43,974 nucleotides of DNA from JAWXCB01 sp034440455 (GTDB taxonomy: Bacteria > Bacteroidota > Bacteroidia > Chitinophagales > CAIOSU01): the NCBI GenBank assembly GCA_034440455.1, contig JAWXCB010000026.1:1-43974 (forward strand), given 5' to 3'. Below are positions 6,734-15,555 of the stretch, one piece after another (within the stretch, counting starts at the first letter, position 1; every line of letters begins with the position of its first letter). A program made the translations under genes and the position numbers. Under the pieces are notes generated by a model that was not told the origin of the DNA, ran no database searches, and saw only the letters and a program-made list of their open reading frames with translations.

Positions 6734-9193
6734 ATGAAGCGATTAAGCATTTTGCTTTTTCTATTTCTTATCTGCTTTTCGGTTTTCGCGCAAAAGGGAT
6801 TCATCAAAGGACAGGTAACGGATACAAAATCAAAAGAGGCGCTCTTTGGCGTGAGCGTTTCATCAGCGGTTGGCACCGGCACAACTACCGATTTTGACGG
6901 CAAATTTTCTTTAGAAGTAGAACCCGGTCGTTACGAAGTGACCTTCTCTTTTGTCGGCTACAGCGAATTGGTGAAAGACGTAAAAGTGAATGCGGGCGAA
7001 ACAATAGAGTTGAATGTTTCCATGTTCGAAAAATTAGAGGAACTCAATATTGTGGTAGTAACAGGAAGCAAATTTGAAAAGAATGTTTCGGAAGAAGTGA
7101 ACTCCATTGATGTGCTGAAGCCTGACATGATTAAGAATTCAAACAACGTAACCCTTGCAGAGAGCATCAATAAAATTTCCGGTGTAACGATAGTGGACAA
7201 TTCCATCGGAATCCGCGGAGGAAGTACGTACTCCTATGGCGTTGGCTCGCGCGTGTTGCTGCTGGTGGATGGACTCCCCATCAACACCGTTGACCGCGGA
7301 GACATTCGCTGGAACAATGTGCCGATGGAAATCACCGACCAAGTGGAAGTGATAAAGGGCGCATCTTCTGCGCTGTATGGCGCGTCTGCGCTGAACGGAG
7401 TGATAAATGTAATCACTACTTATCCAAAGAGTGAAGAAGCAGAAACGGAAGCAACGCTTTTTTATCAAGGCTACGCAACTCCAAGGCGCGAGGAACTCAA
7501 ATGGTGGGGACCACCTAAGGAAGGAAACATTGCAGCGGCTGATGACCCAGACCTTCCTCCGCCTCAGCGCTATGGTGGTTCTTTTTCATTCAAGAAAAGA
7601 GTAGATGAACGCTATGACTTTGTAGTTGGCGCAAATTTTATGAAAGAGCGCGGCATCATTCGTTTGAATGACCAGCAATTCGTGCGAATTGTTGCCAAGT
7701 TCAGGCATCGCCCTGTAAAGATTGATCGCCTTTCTTATGGATTGAACGTGAATATGCAGGACAGCAAAGAGAGCGATTTTTTCTTTTGGAAAAACGGAGG
7801 CAACGGAGCTTACGTGCCTTATGACAGCGATAACTATAATGATGATGGTTCAGCCACAACATACAGAAAGCAAATCGTAACGCTTGACCCGTGGACGATT
7901 TACCACGACAAAAATGAAAACAAACACTTGCTGCGTTTCCGTTATCAATACCAAGCAACGCAGTTTGGAAGCAACTACCCGCTGTTCCATTCAGTAATGG
8001 CTGAATACCAGATTCAGCGTGAGTTCCGTAGAAAACTCCGTCTCACAGGAGGTTTGATGGCGCAGTACTTTACCGTTACGGATGAAACGATGATTCAAGG
8101 CACTTTTCATGATGGAAGCCTCATGGCTTTGTATGGGCAGGTGGATAAATCTTTCGGAAGATTTAATGTCGTGTTTGGCGCGCGTTGGGAGATCTATAAG
8201 ATTGATAACGAGTATGGCTACCTCTCGCCCGTGTTGATTAGCGGGGAAGATAATGAAGACGTAAATAATGTTCCTCTGCCTGTGGTGAATATCGGGTTGA
8301 ATTACAAAGCCGGAAGAAGAACCTATCTCCGCATGAATTCAGGAATGGGCTTCCGCATCCCCAGTTTCACCGAACGATATGTAAGCGCAAATGCAGGTCC
8401 TATCAATGCATTTTCAAATCCCGACCTGCTTCCCGAGTTTGGTATTTCAGGAGAAATAGCTGCAAAGCAAGGCATTCAAATCAGCAAGTGGCTCGCTTAC
8501 ATTGACCTTGCATTTTTTTGGCAGGAATACTGGGAACTGGTTGAGTATAAGTTTGGCGTTTATCCTCCCGACCCTTTGCCCCCCGGTACCAACTCATTTG
8601 ATTTCCTTGGCTTCAAACCATCAAATACCAGTCGTGCGCGTGTGGCAGGTCTTGAATTTTCATTTACAGGTGAAGGAAAGATTGGAAAAATCCCCATGCG
8701 CTTGTTGGGCGGTTATACATTCACCTATCCTGTGGAATTAAGCGAGGCAGGCGACACCACCAAAACGCTGAATAAATTCGGCACCTACATGAAATATTTT
8801 TTCAAAAGTATGGGCGGCATGGATGATGAATTATATGCAGGTTTGCTCGGCTACCGCTATCGCCATCAGTTGAAAGCGAATATTGAAGTGGACGTGAATA
8901 AATTCACCTTCGGCATGGAGTTTCAGTATTACAGTTTCATGGAGAAGGTTGAATACGTGTTTACACTCTTCATCCCTGATGTGAATGAATTTCGCGATGT
9001 GCAGCAGGCAAGAAGAGTGCAGGGAGACATCTTCCTGAATCTGCGCGCAGCGTATGATTTCAGCACCAATGATAAAAACTTAGGCAAGATTTCGCTCATC
9101 GTGGGCAATGTGCTGAACCGCGAATCGGCTGTGCGCATTGCGAAGATGGACCCCCCGCTGAATTTCACCGTGCAGTACAGGATTAATATTTAG
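6734..9193 (+). CDS. TonB-dependent outer-membrane receptor
   Basis: The 819-residue protein has a signal peptide (1-20, ending VFAQ) and a carboxypeptidase-regulatory-like domain at about 24-105 (GFIKGQVTDTKSKEALFGV). A plug domain at about 120-235 (VLLLVDGLPINTVDRGDIRW, then VEVIKGASSALYGASALNGV) precedes a beta-barrel of roughly 570 residues ending FTVQYRINI. Such receptors import substrates across the outer membrane using energy passed by TonB. The substrate cannot be read from sequence. No SusD-like gene follows, so it is not a Sus-type glycan system. The next gene, a secreted YHYH protein, starts 28 bases later and is probably co-transcribed. Confidence 0.92.
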   Translation: MKRLSILLFLFLICFSVFAQKGFIKGQVTDTKSKEALFGVSVSSAVGTGTTTDFDGKFSLEVEPGRYEVTFSFVGYSELVKDVKVNAGETIELNVSMFEKLEELNIVVVTGSKFEKNVSEEVNSIDVLKPDMIKNSNNVTLAESINKISGVTIVDNSIGIRGGSTYSYGVGSRVLLLVDGLPINTVDRGDIRWNNVPMEITDQVEVIKGASSALYGASALNGVINVITTYPKSEEAETEATLFYQGYATPRREELKWWGPPKEGNIAAADDPDLPPPQRYGGSFSFKKRVDERYDFVVGANFMKERGIIRLNDQQFVRIVAKFRHRPVKIDRLSYGLNVNMQDSKESDFFFWKNGGNGAYVPYDSDNYNDDGSATTYRKQIVTLDPWTIYHDKNENKHLLRFRYQYQATQFGSNYPLFHSVMAEYQIQREFRRKLRLTGGLMAQYFTVTDETMIQGTFHDGSLMALYGQVDKSFGRFNVVFGARWEIYKIDNEYGYLSPVLISGEDNEDVNNVPLPVVNIGLNYKAGRRTYLRMNSGMGFRIPSFTERYVSANAGPINAFSNPDLLPEFGISGEIAAKQGIQISKWLAYIDLAFFWQEYWELVEYKFGVYPPDPLPPGTNSFDFLGFKPSNTSRARVAGLEFSFTGEGKIGKIPMRLLGGYTFTYPVELSEAGDTTKTLNKFGTYMKYFFKSMGGMDDELYAGLLGYRYRHQLKANIEVDVNKFTFGMEFQYYSFMEKVEYVFTLFIPDVNEFRDVQQARRVQGDIFLNLRAAYDFSTNDKNLGKISLIVGNVLNRESAVRIAKMDPPLNFTVQYRINI

Positions 9194-9221
9194 TCTCTAT
9201 CTTTCCTTTCAAATTTTTTCT

Positions 9222-10550
9222 ATGAGACATCTGTGCTTGATGCTATTGCTCTTTTTGGTTGCAGCAGTGAATGGACAAATCACTCCCGAAATTTTTTCGT
9301 GGAAATTGAATAACGGAGAAATAGGAAGCTACTATGTTTCAGGAAATACAACACCCGTCAGCAACGGCATTGATGCGAATGTGCAGCAGGTGCGCTACTC
9401 AACTGATAATGTGTATGTCAACTCCACAGGCATACCCGACTATCCGACCGGACCTTTCTTAGATGGTAACCCCGCGCGCGCAGGCGAGCAAGATTATTTA
9501 TTTCGCATTCCGCGCACTCCGCAGGAAAAAACAGGAACAAAAACCGCAACGGGCTTGGGGCATATTGGTGTGCTGCGGAATGGAGTGCCGATTTACAATG
9601 CACTCGATGCCATGTCATACAACAACCAAGGCATCTGGAATCGTAATGCCGTTGTGATGGAAAATGATGGATTTGATTGCACAAAAGGACATCCCGCGCC
9701 AAATATGCAAGGAGGATTGACGGAAGGATTTTATCATCATCACCAAAATCCCGCATCGTTCACGCATTCTGCAAATCCGCCTTCAACTGTTTGCAATCAA
9801 TATCCTTCTGATGGCTTGTATATTCCTGACTCTACCCAACACTCGCCCATTAATGGTTTTGCGTTTGATGGCTTTCCGATTTATGGCGCTTACGGATATG
9901 CTGATGGAAATGATGCCCAAAGCGGTATCAAACGAATGCAAACGAGTTATCAAAAACGGAACATCACTGACAGAACTACATTACCTGACGGAACGGTGTT
10001 GAACACAAACCAATATGGTCCTGCGATTAACACAAATTTTCCAATAGGTTCATTCATTGAAGATTATGAATATGCAGGCAATGGCGATTTAGATGAACAG
10101 AACGGAAGATTTTGCATTACGCCTGAATATCCTGCCGGAACGTATGCGTATTTCGCCACGATGGATGGGGATGGAAATTCAGAATATCCTTATCTCATCG
10201 GACCAAATTATTATGGCATCGTTGCAACTGATAATTTCCCCGCAGGACCCGGGGGCGGAACAAATGTAACTGTTACAGGAAGTGTGACAACATGGGATGG
10301 AACCACTGCCGTGCATAATGTGCAATCATCTTCCTATGATTTCGCGGTTTATCCAAATCCTGCAAAAGAATATATTTCCATTCGCTTTGCAGAGCAATTT
10401 TCCGACAGGCATTATTTCATCTATAATACAATTGGAAAAATGATTGCTTCCGGTAAAGTGCAGGAAAGCAACATTGAAGTCTCAGAATTGACTCCCGGAA
10501 TTTATTTTCTTTCCGTTGAAGAGAAGCGTTTCAAATTTGTGAAGAAGTAA
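9222..10550 (+). CDS. secreted YHYH-domain protein with T9SS type A sorting domain
   Basis: The 442-residue protein has a signal peptide (1-19, ending AVNGQ). A central YHYH-type domain contains the histidine run at residues 171-174 (YHHH in GFYHHHQNP), GFAFDGFPIYG and YAYFATMDGDG. The C-terminal 70 residues (FAVYPNPAKEYISI to VKK) form a type A T9SS sorting signal. YHYH domains are of unknown biochemical function. Clustered histidines and aspartates suggest metal binding, which is inference. The gene follows the TonB receptor by 28 bases, suggesting a surface-bound partner that may capture the receptor's substrate. Confidence 0.82.
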   Translation: MRHLCLMLLLFLVAAVNGQITPEIFSWKLNNGEIGSYYVSGNTTPVSNGIDANVQQVRYSTDNVYVNSTGIPDYPTGPFLDGNPARAGEQDYLFRIPRTPQEKTGTKTATGLGHIGVLRNGVPIYNALDAMSYNNQGIWNRNAVVMENDGFDCTKGHPAPNMQGGLTEGFYHHHQNPASFTHSANPPSTVCNQYPSDGLYIPDSTQHSPINGFAFDGFPIYGAYGYADGNDAQSGIKRMQTSYQKRNITDRTTLPDGTVLNTNQYGPAINTNFPIGSFIEDYEYAGNGDLDEQNGRFCITPEYPAGTYAYFATMDGDGNSEYPYLIGPNYYGIVATDNFPAGPGGGTNVTVTGSVTTWDGTTAVHNVQSSSYDFAVYPNPAKEYISIRFAEQFSDRHYFIYNTIGKMIASGKVQESNIEVSELTPGIYFLSVEEKRFKFVKK

Positions 10551-10600
10551 TGCTGCTGAAAAAATCGTAATTCCTAATTCTCCATTCCTAATTGAATTCA

Positions 10601-11401
10601 ATGGCTTTCGACTTTCACGCTGACAAGCAAAGGTATTTTCAGATTCAATATGAAAACTCAAAGACTTCAGTGCTGCCGTTTGTCCGTGAGCATGTAAACA
10701 TCACATCTGAAACACGCGTGCTTGAAATTGGCTGTGCGGAAGCGGGAGTGCTAAAACCGTTTCTTGAATTGGGCGCAACCTGCGTGGGCATCGAGTTGCA
10801 TAGTGAGCGTATCGAATGGGCGAAAAAATTTTTAGGCGATTACATTGCAAAAGAAAAACTCTCGTTCATCGCCCGCAACATTTATGATATTGACGTAGAG
10901 AAAGACTTGCAAAAAAAGTTCGACCTTGTGATTCTGAAAGACGTCATCGAGCATATTCATGACCAGGGAAAATTCATCGCGCGTCTCGGAGATTTTTTGA
11001 ATCCCGGAGGAAAAGTGTTTTTTGGTTTTCCACCCTGGTACATGCCTTTTGGCGGGCATCAGCAGATTTGCAAAAACAAACTGCTCTCCAAACTTTCTTA
11101 CTATCATCTGCTGCCTGTGCCGCTTTATCGCGCAATGCTGAAAACGGGTGGTGAATCACCCGAGCGAATTGAAGCATTGCTTGAAATAAAAGAAACAGGC
11201 ATTTCTACTTCACGATTTGAAAAACTGCTGGCAAAAAACAATTTCGAAATTGCAAAAAGGCAGTTGTATCTCATCAGTCCGATTTATACTTACAAGTTCA
11301 AAATGCCCCCGATTAAGCAAGTGCCAATTCTCTCATCCATTCCTTTCGTGCGCGATTTTTTTACGACTGCGGCTTATTACTTGGTGCAAAGACATTCGTG
11401 A
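10601..11401 (+). CDS. class I SAM-dependent methyltransferase
   Basis: This 266-residue protein from the ATG at 10601 has the Rossmann motif I VLEIGCAEAGVLKPFLELGA (residues ~43-62) and an acidic motif II (CVGIELHSERIEWA). The post-motif is FDLVILKDVIEHIHDQGKF, followed by LNPGGKVFFGFPPW. This is the Methyltransf_11/23 type common in polysaccharide clusters. The acceptor is unknown, with a sugar or lipid-linked glycan likely from context. An in-frame TTG at 10592 would add three residues and was not preferred. It opens the polysaccharide cluster, 126 bases before the ketoisomerases. Confidence 0.82.
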   Translation: MAFDFHADKQRYFQIQYENSKTSVLPFVREHVNITSETRVLEIGCAEAGVLKPFLELGATCVGIELHSERIEWAKKFLGDYIAKEKLSFIARNIYDIDVEKDLQKKFDLVILKDVIEHIHDQGKFIARLGDFLNPGGKVFFGFPPWYMPFGGHQQICKNKLLSKLSYYHLLPVPLYRAMLKTGGESPERIEALLEIKETGISTSRFEKLLAKNNFEIAKRQLYLISPIYTYKFKMPPIKQVPILSSIPFVRDFFTTAAYYLVQRHS

Positions 11402-11527
11402 ATATTCAAACTCTGCACGAAGCTGTAAATCAGGCAAGGAGGCTATGTTTTCGATTACAAGAAAATGTACCTGAAAATTTAGAACTTTGAGCAGGCGCGG
11501 TAACTGGCGTATTCGTTTTTCAATTCC

Positions 11528-11935
11528 ATGACAACACTTTCAGACGTAAAAATTATCCAGCTTCCTAAAATAGAAGACCCGCGAGGGAATCTTTCCTTTG
11601 CCGAAGAGCAGAATCATATTCCTTTTGAAGTAAAGCGCACCTATTGGATTTATGACGTGCCCGGAGGTGAAAAAAGGGGTGGGCATGCTTACAAGAGTCT
11701 GAATGAGTTTATCATCGCCCTTTCCGGCAGTTTGGATGTTGTGCTTGATGATGGAACAGAAAAGCGCACATTTTCTCTGAATCGTTCTTACTATGGATTA
11801 TATGTTCCCAACATGATTTGGCGCTCGTTGCAAAATTTTTCCACCAATTCGCTTTGCCTGATTCTGGCTTCAGACTTTTACGCTGCCGATAATTATATTC
11901 GTGATTACGAAGCGTTTGTAAAATCAAAAAAATGA
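11528..11935 (+). CDS. FdtA/QdtA-type sugar 3,4-ketoisomerase, copy 1 (HAY variant)
   Basis: The 135-residue single-domain cupin matches the WxcM/FdtA family, with IYDVPGGEKRGGHAYK, SGSLDVVLDDG, LNRSYYGLYVP and YIRDYEAF. Family enzymes convert dTDP-4-keto-6-deoxyglucose to the 3-keto isomer before amination. The usual RGxHAH active-site motif here reads RGGHAY (R50 to Y55), so the second histidine is tyrosine. It may be inactive, altered in specificity, or a partner subunit of the next gene, with which it overlaps by four bases (ATGA). Confidence 0.85.
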   Translation: MTTLSDVKIIQLPKIEDPRGNLSFAEEQNHIPFEVKRTYWIYDVPGGEKRGGHAYKSLNEFIIALSGSLDVVLDDGTEKRTFSLNRSYYGLYVPNMIWRSLQNFSTNSLCLILASDFYAADNYIRDYEAFVKSKK

Positions 11936-12354
11936 GCGAGTTCAATAGCTCAATCTATAACTGCAATGTTCTCCAGTTGCCCCAAATCCATAACAGGGCG
12001 GGCAACATTACTACATTGAACAACGGCATAGATATTCCGTTTGCAGTGCGCAGGGTTTATTATTTATATGACGTGCCGGGCGGGGAAACAAGAGGAGGTC
12101 ACGCGCACAAAAAATTACACCAGTTGATTATTGCGGCAAGCGGCAGTTTTGATGTTATTTTGGATGACGGGAAAAACAGAAAAGTTGTAAATCTGAATCG
12201 TCCCAATTTCGGTTTGTATGTTATCCCCGGCATGTGGCGCGAGTTGGTGAATTTTTCCTCTGGCGCAATTTGCCTTGTGCTTGTTTCCAATAAATATGAT
12301 GAGTCCGATTACATCAGAGATTACGCGGAATTCAAAAGCAAAATAGGTGTATGA
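11932..12354 (+). CDS. FdtA/QdtA-type sugar 3,4-ketoisomerase, copy 2
   Basis: This 140-residue cupin is a tandem paralogue of the preceding gene. It keeps the full motif RGGHAH (R54 to H59), plus SGSFDVILDDG, LNRPNFGLYVIPGMWREL and YIRDYAEF. It is the likelier catalytic ketoisomerase supplying the 3-keto-6-deoxyhexose for the DegT aminotransferase at 16531. ATGA overlap with copy 1 implies translational coupling. dTDP-glucose synthesis genes (rmlA, rmlB) are not in the window and must be supplied elsewhere. A 91-base gap follows before the next gene. Confidence 0.88.
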   Translation: MSEFNSSIYNCNVLQLPQIHNRAGNITTLNNGIDIPFAVRRVYYLYDVPGGETRGGHAHKKLHQLIIAASGSFDVILDDGKNRKVVNLNRPNFGLYVIPGMWRELVNFSSGAICLVLVSNKYDESDYIRDYAEFKSKIGV

Positions 12355-12445
12355 AGGGAAGATTTATTCCAATGGCTTGTTTGCCTGAGCTATTTCAAAA
12401 ATTTCCCGAAGTCTGTTTTTAAACCACTGCCGAATTAATAAAACG

Positions 12446-13174
12446 ATGGAATTCAGTTTTGAAGATTTTAAAAATAGAGCGGCTGATAAAAATCTCTCTA
12501 AGTGGGAAAAAATCGGTTTTCCAGATGCTTACAGAAAAGGGAAAGAAGCAGATATTTTTCAAGACATTGCTGAAAAACTTCAGCTAAAAAAAGAAAACCA
12601 AAACATCCTTGACATCGGCTCCGGTTGCAGTGAATTGGCTGAACTGCTGATTAAACATGCCGCGACATCAAACTCAAAATTATTCCTGATTGATTCGGCA
12701 GAAATGCTTGACAATATTGATCGCAGCAACCTTCATTCCAACGTGATATTAGTTCCGGGCTATTTTCCGAAAATTAAAAATTTCAACGAAACTTATTCTG
12801 GAAAAATAGATGCGATTTTAGCATACAGCGTTATTCAGTATGTTTTTCTTGAACAAAGCATTTTTCAATTTATCCATGCGTGTATTGATCTGTTGCAACC
12901 GGGCGGCAGATTGCTGCTGGGCGACATCCCGAATTATGCCGCGCGCGAAAGGTTTTTAAACAGCGCAGCGGGTTCAGAATTTAAAAAGAACGCTGAAAGC
13001 GCGCACACAGACCTTGCATTAAATCATGAAAACCGAGAAAGGATTGACGATTCGGTAGTTTTTTCAATTTTGAGCCGGTTTAGAAATTTCGGCTGCGAAA
13101 CGTATCTTTTACCGCAAAATGAAAAGCTCCCTTTTGCCAACAGGCGGGAAGACATCCTGATTATCAAACGATGA
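12446..13174 (+). CDS. class I SAM-dependent methyltransferase
   Basis: The 242-residue protein shows motif I ILDIGSGCSELAELLIKHA (residues ~52-70), acidic SKLFLIDSAEMLDN, then IDAILAYSVIQYVFLEQSIF and LLQPGGRLLLGDIPN. It is a Methyltransf-type Rossmann enzyme. The product is presumably a methylated sugar or glycan, by context only. It overlaps the acyltransferase gene by four bases (ATGA), so the two are translationally coupled. Confidence 0.8.
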   Translation: MEFSFEDFKNRAADKNLSKWEKIGFPDAYRKGKEADIFQDIAEKLQLKKENQNILDIGSGCSELAELLIKHAATSNSKLFLIDSAEMLDNIDRSNLHSNVILVPGYFPKIKNFNETYSGKIDAILAYSVIQYVFLEQSIFQFIHACIDLLQPGGRLLLGDIPNYAARERFLNSAAGSEFKKNAESAHTDLALNHENRERIDDSVVFSILSRFRNFGCETYLLPQNEKLPFANRREDILIIKR

Positions 13175-13851
13175 AAACTAAAAAAATTATCATTTTCGGA
13201 GACAGCGCATTTGCGGAAATCGCTTATGAATATTTCACGCATGATTCCCCGTATGAGGTGGCGGCATTTACGGTAACAAAGGAATATCTGAAAAAGGAAA
13301 AAATTTTCGGCATCCCTGTGGTGGCGTTTGAAAATATTGAGCATGAATATCCTCCCGAAGAATATGAGATGCATATCGCGCTTGTCTATAACCTGCTGAA
13401 TCGGGTGCGTATCCGATTTTACAACGAGGCAAAACAGAAAGGATATAAACTGGCGAATTATATCAGTTCAAGAGCCTTTGTTTGGCGCAATGTGGAGATG
13501 GGCGACAATTGTTTCATCTTTGAAGACAATACGATTCAGCCTTTTGTGAAAATCGGCTCCAACAATGTATTTTGGAGCGGCAATCACATCGGGCATCATT
13601 CAAGCATCGGCTCGCATAATTTTATCTCATCGCATGTAGTGGTATCCGGCTTTTGCAATATTGGAGATGCAAATTTTATGGGCGTAAATTCAACAATGGG
13701 AAACAATCTGAATATTGGGAATGATTGCCTGATTGGGTCTGCGGTTCACATTGTAAAAAATATTCCGGATGGTTTATTGATAAAAGGATCGCCTAATATT
13801 CCGGAAGAAGTCTCAACATACTTGAAATTCAACATACTGAAAAATGACTAA
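13171..13851 (+). CDS. NeuD/PglD-like sugar acyltransferase
   Basis: The 226-residue protein has an N-terminal Rossmann-like part (KIIIFGDSAFAEIAYEYF). From about residue 100 a left-handed beta-helix of hexapeptide repeats follows (VEMGDNCFIFEDN, VKIGSNNVFWSGN, SSIGSHNFISSHV, CNIGDANFMGVNS), ending IPDGLLIKGSPNIP. Histidines in GHHSSIGSHNFISSH are positioned as in catalytic trimers of this family. It would transfer an acyl group from acyl-CoA to an amino or hydroxy sugar; with the ketoisomerase and aminotransferase this suggests N-acylation of a 3-amino-3,6-dideoxyhexose. It overlaps the next gene by eight bases. Confidence 0.8.
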   Translation: MKTKKIIIFGDSAFAEIAYEYFTHDSPYEVAAFTVTKEYLKKEKIFGIPVVAFENIEHEYPPEEYEMHIALVYNLLNRVRIRFYNEAKQKGYKLANYISSRAFVWRNVEMGDNCFIFEDNTIQPFVKIGSNNVFWSGNHIGHHSSIGSHNFISSHVVVSGFCNIGDANFMGVNSTMGNNLNIGNDCLIGSAVHIVKNIPDGLLIKGSPNIPEEVSTYLKFNILKND

Positions 13852-14596
13852 AACATCCCTAACAAGAGCCTCTGATAATCATAAGGAGAATAGAAAAAGA
13901 TTGATTGAAATGCTGGAGAACTCTCCATTGTCAACTGAAGACAAGCTAATCAATCTGGGTTTGTATTTGAGGAGTTCCTCTTTAGCCTCCATTCTTTTTT
14001 TAGATGAGATGTATAAAAAAATCATTGACGTTCCCGGGGTAATTATGGAATTCGGAGTTTGGTGGGGCGCCAATTTAACCTTGTTCCAATCCCTGAGGGG
14101 AGTTTACGAGCCTTACAATTATACAAGAAGGGTAATTGGCTTCGACACGTTTGAGGGTTACCCCGACTTGATGAGCAAGGAAGACAACGATTCAAAATAT
14201 CTTTTCAAAGGAAATTATTCTGTAACAGAAAATTACATGGATTACCTGAATGAGCTAATGGAATATCATGAGTTGGAAAACACCATGTCGCATAAGAAAA
14301 AGTATGAGTTAGTCAAAGGAGATGTTACAACTACTTTGCCCCAATACTTAAAAGACAACCCGCAGACAATAATCGCGATGGCCTATTTTGACATGGGGTT
14401 ATATGCGCCTACAAAAGCTGCGCTGCAAGCTATTCTTCCGCACTTAACGAAAGGCAGCATCTTAATCATGGACGAGTTGAATTTTCCCGATATGCCCGGA
14501 GAAACAATAGCAGTCAGGGAAGTTTTGGGATTAGATAAGTATTCGATTCGGAGATCAAAATACACGCCTGACAGGTGTTACATTACAATTGATTAA
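13844..14596 (+). CDS. TylF/macrocin O-methyltransferase-like protein
   Basis: The 250-residue protein carries GVIMEFGVWWGANLTLFQSL as its SAM motif I, RRVIGFDTFEGYPDL as the acidic strand, and AMAYFDMGLYAPTKAALQAI with IMDELNFPDMPGETIAVREV toward the C-terminus. These are hallmarks of the TylF/CmcI class of metal-assisted O-methyltransferases, common in O-antigen clusters. The family is sometimes mislabelled in databases. The expected role is methylation of a sugar hydroxyl in the surface glycan. The next gene starts 39 bases on. Confidence 0.75.
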   Translation: MTKTSLTRASDNHKENRKRLIEMLENSPLSTEDKLINLGLYLRSSSLASILFLDEMYKKIIDVPGVIMEFGVWWGANLTLFQSLRGVYEPYNYTRRVIGFDTFEGYPDLMSKEDNDSKYLFKGNYSVTENYMDYLNELMEYHELENTMSHKKKYELVKGDVTTTLPQYLKDNPQTIIAMAYFDMGLYAPTKAALQAILPHLTKGSILIMDELNFPDMPGETIAVREVLGLDKYSIRRSKYTPDRCYITID

Positions 14597-14634
14597 AGCC
14601 TGATTATTCTACTAAATTATAGTGTGCTTTAATT

Positions 14635-15555
14635 ATGAAATGGGAGAAAAAGGGAATTCTTTACCAACCGGACACCTCACTGTGGTGGTCGAAAAAATAT
14701 GGAATGGTACCTACGCCTTGTTACTTGCCGCAAAAAAATGTGTTGCGCATTTTTTTTGCAGCTACTGATGAAAACATTTTTGGCAGGGTTTCATTTATAG
14801 ATGTTAATCCTGATAACCCATCGCAAATCATTTATTGTCACCCCGAACCTATATTAGACATTGGGGAGCCGGGTACTTTTGATGACTGTGGTGTAAACGT
14901 GTCATCGTTGGTTAAGACAAAAAGCAAATGGTTGATGTACTATGTAGGATACCAGCGTGCCTTTCAAGTTCCTTACATGCTATTTATGGGGTTGGCACAA
15001 TCCAGTGATGATTTAGAAAAGTTTGAAAGAGTCTCTAAAGCACCTTTACTTGATAGAAAAGCAGACAGCTATATCTCCCATGCTGCACCATTTGTGATGC
15101 AGGATAATGATATTTTTAAAATGTGGTATTGGATTGGCAAAAAATGGGTGGCGATAAATGATAAGAGTTACATTTCAGCAAGTATTGGTTACGCTGAATC
15201 TAATGACGGTTATGACTGGATTATAAAAAGTCATCAGTGTATCGTTCCAAATGAGGAGACCGAGTTTTCGGTGGGAAGACCTTGGGTATTGAAAACTGAA
15301 AGAGGGTATAGGATGTTCTATTCTGTAAGGAAAAAAAAGGAGTTATACAGAATAGGGTATGCTGAATCGGAAAATGGATTAGATTGGATTCGAAAAGATA
15401 ATGAGGTGGGAATTGATGTTTCTGAAAGTGGGTGGGATAGTGAAATGATTTGTTATCCCGCTGTAATTAAGGTGAACGATAGAACATTTATGTTTTACAA
15501 TGGGAACAATAATGGAGCTACAGGATTTGGGTATGCTGAGTTGATTGAAAATTAA
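14635..15555 (+). CDS. five-bladed propeller glycosidase-like protein (GH43/GH130-like)
   Basis: The 306-residue protein has no signal peptide. It has repeated blades of the form GYAES.DG.DW at about residues 190-200, 238-248 and 297-302, plus FDDCGVNVSSLV, WLMYYVGYQ, MFYSVRKKK and MFYNGNNNG. The fold is that of the GH32/43/62/68/130 beta-propellers. The best-placed acidic residues include the DD of FDDCG and E-F in EETEFSVGRPW. Being cytoplasmic and inside a glycan operon, it may act on an activated or lipid-linked sugar rather than degrade polymer. Catalytic activity is not established. Its stop overlaps the next start (TAATG). Confidence 0.65.
   Translation: MKWEKKGILYQPDTSLWWSKKYGMVPTPCYLPQKNVLRIFFAATDENIFGRVSFIDVNPDNPSQIIYCHPEPILDIGEPGTFDDCGVNVSSLVKTKSKWLMYYVGYQRAFQVPYMLFMGLAQSSDDLEKFERVSKAPLLDRKADSYISHAAPFVMQDNDIFKMWYWIGKKWVAINDKSYISASIGYAESNDGYDWIIKSHQCIVPNEETEFSVGRPWVLKTERGYRMFYSVRKKKELYRIGYAESENGLDWIRKDNEVGIDVSESGWDSEMICYPAVIKVNDRTFMFYNGNNNGATGFGYAELIEN

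Noticed and set aside
10592..10600. TTG start for the methyltransferase
   Set aside because: The ATG at 10601 follows after three codons and is preferred in the absence of other evidence.
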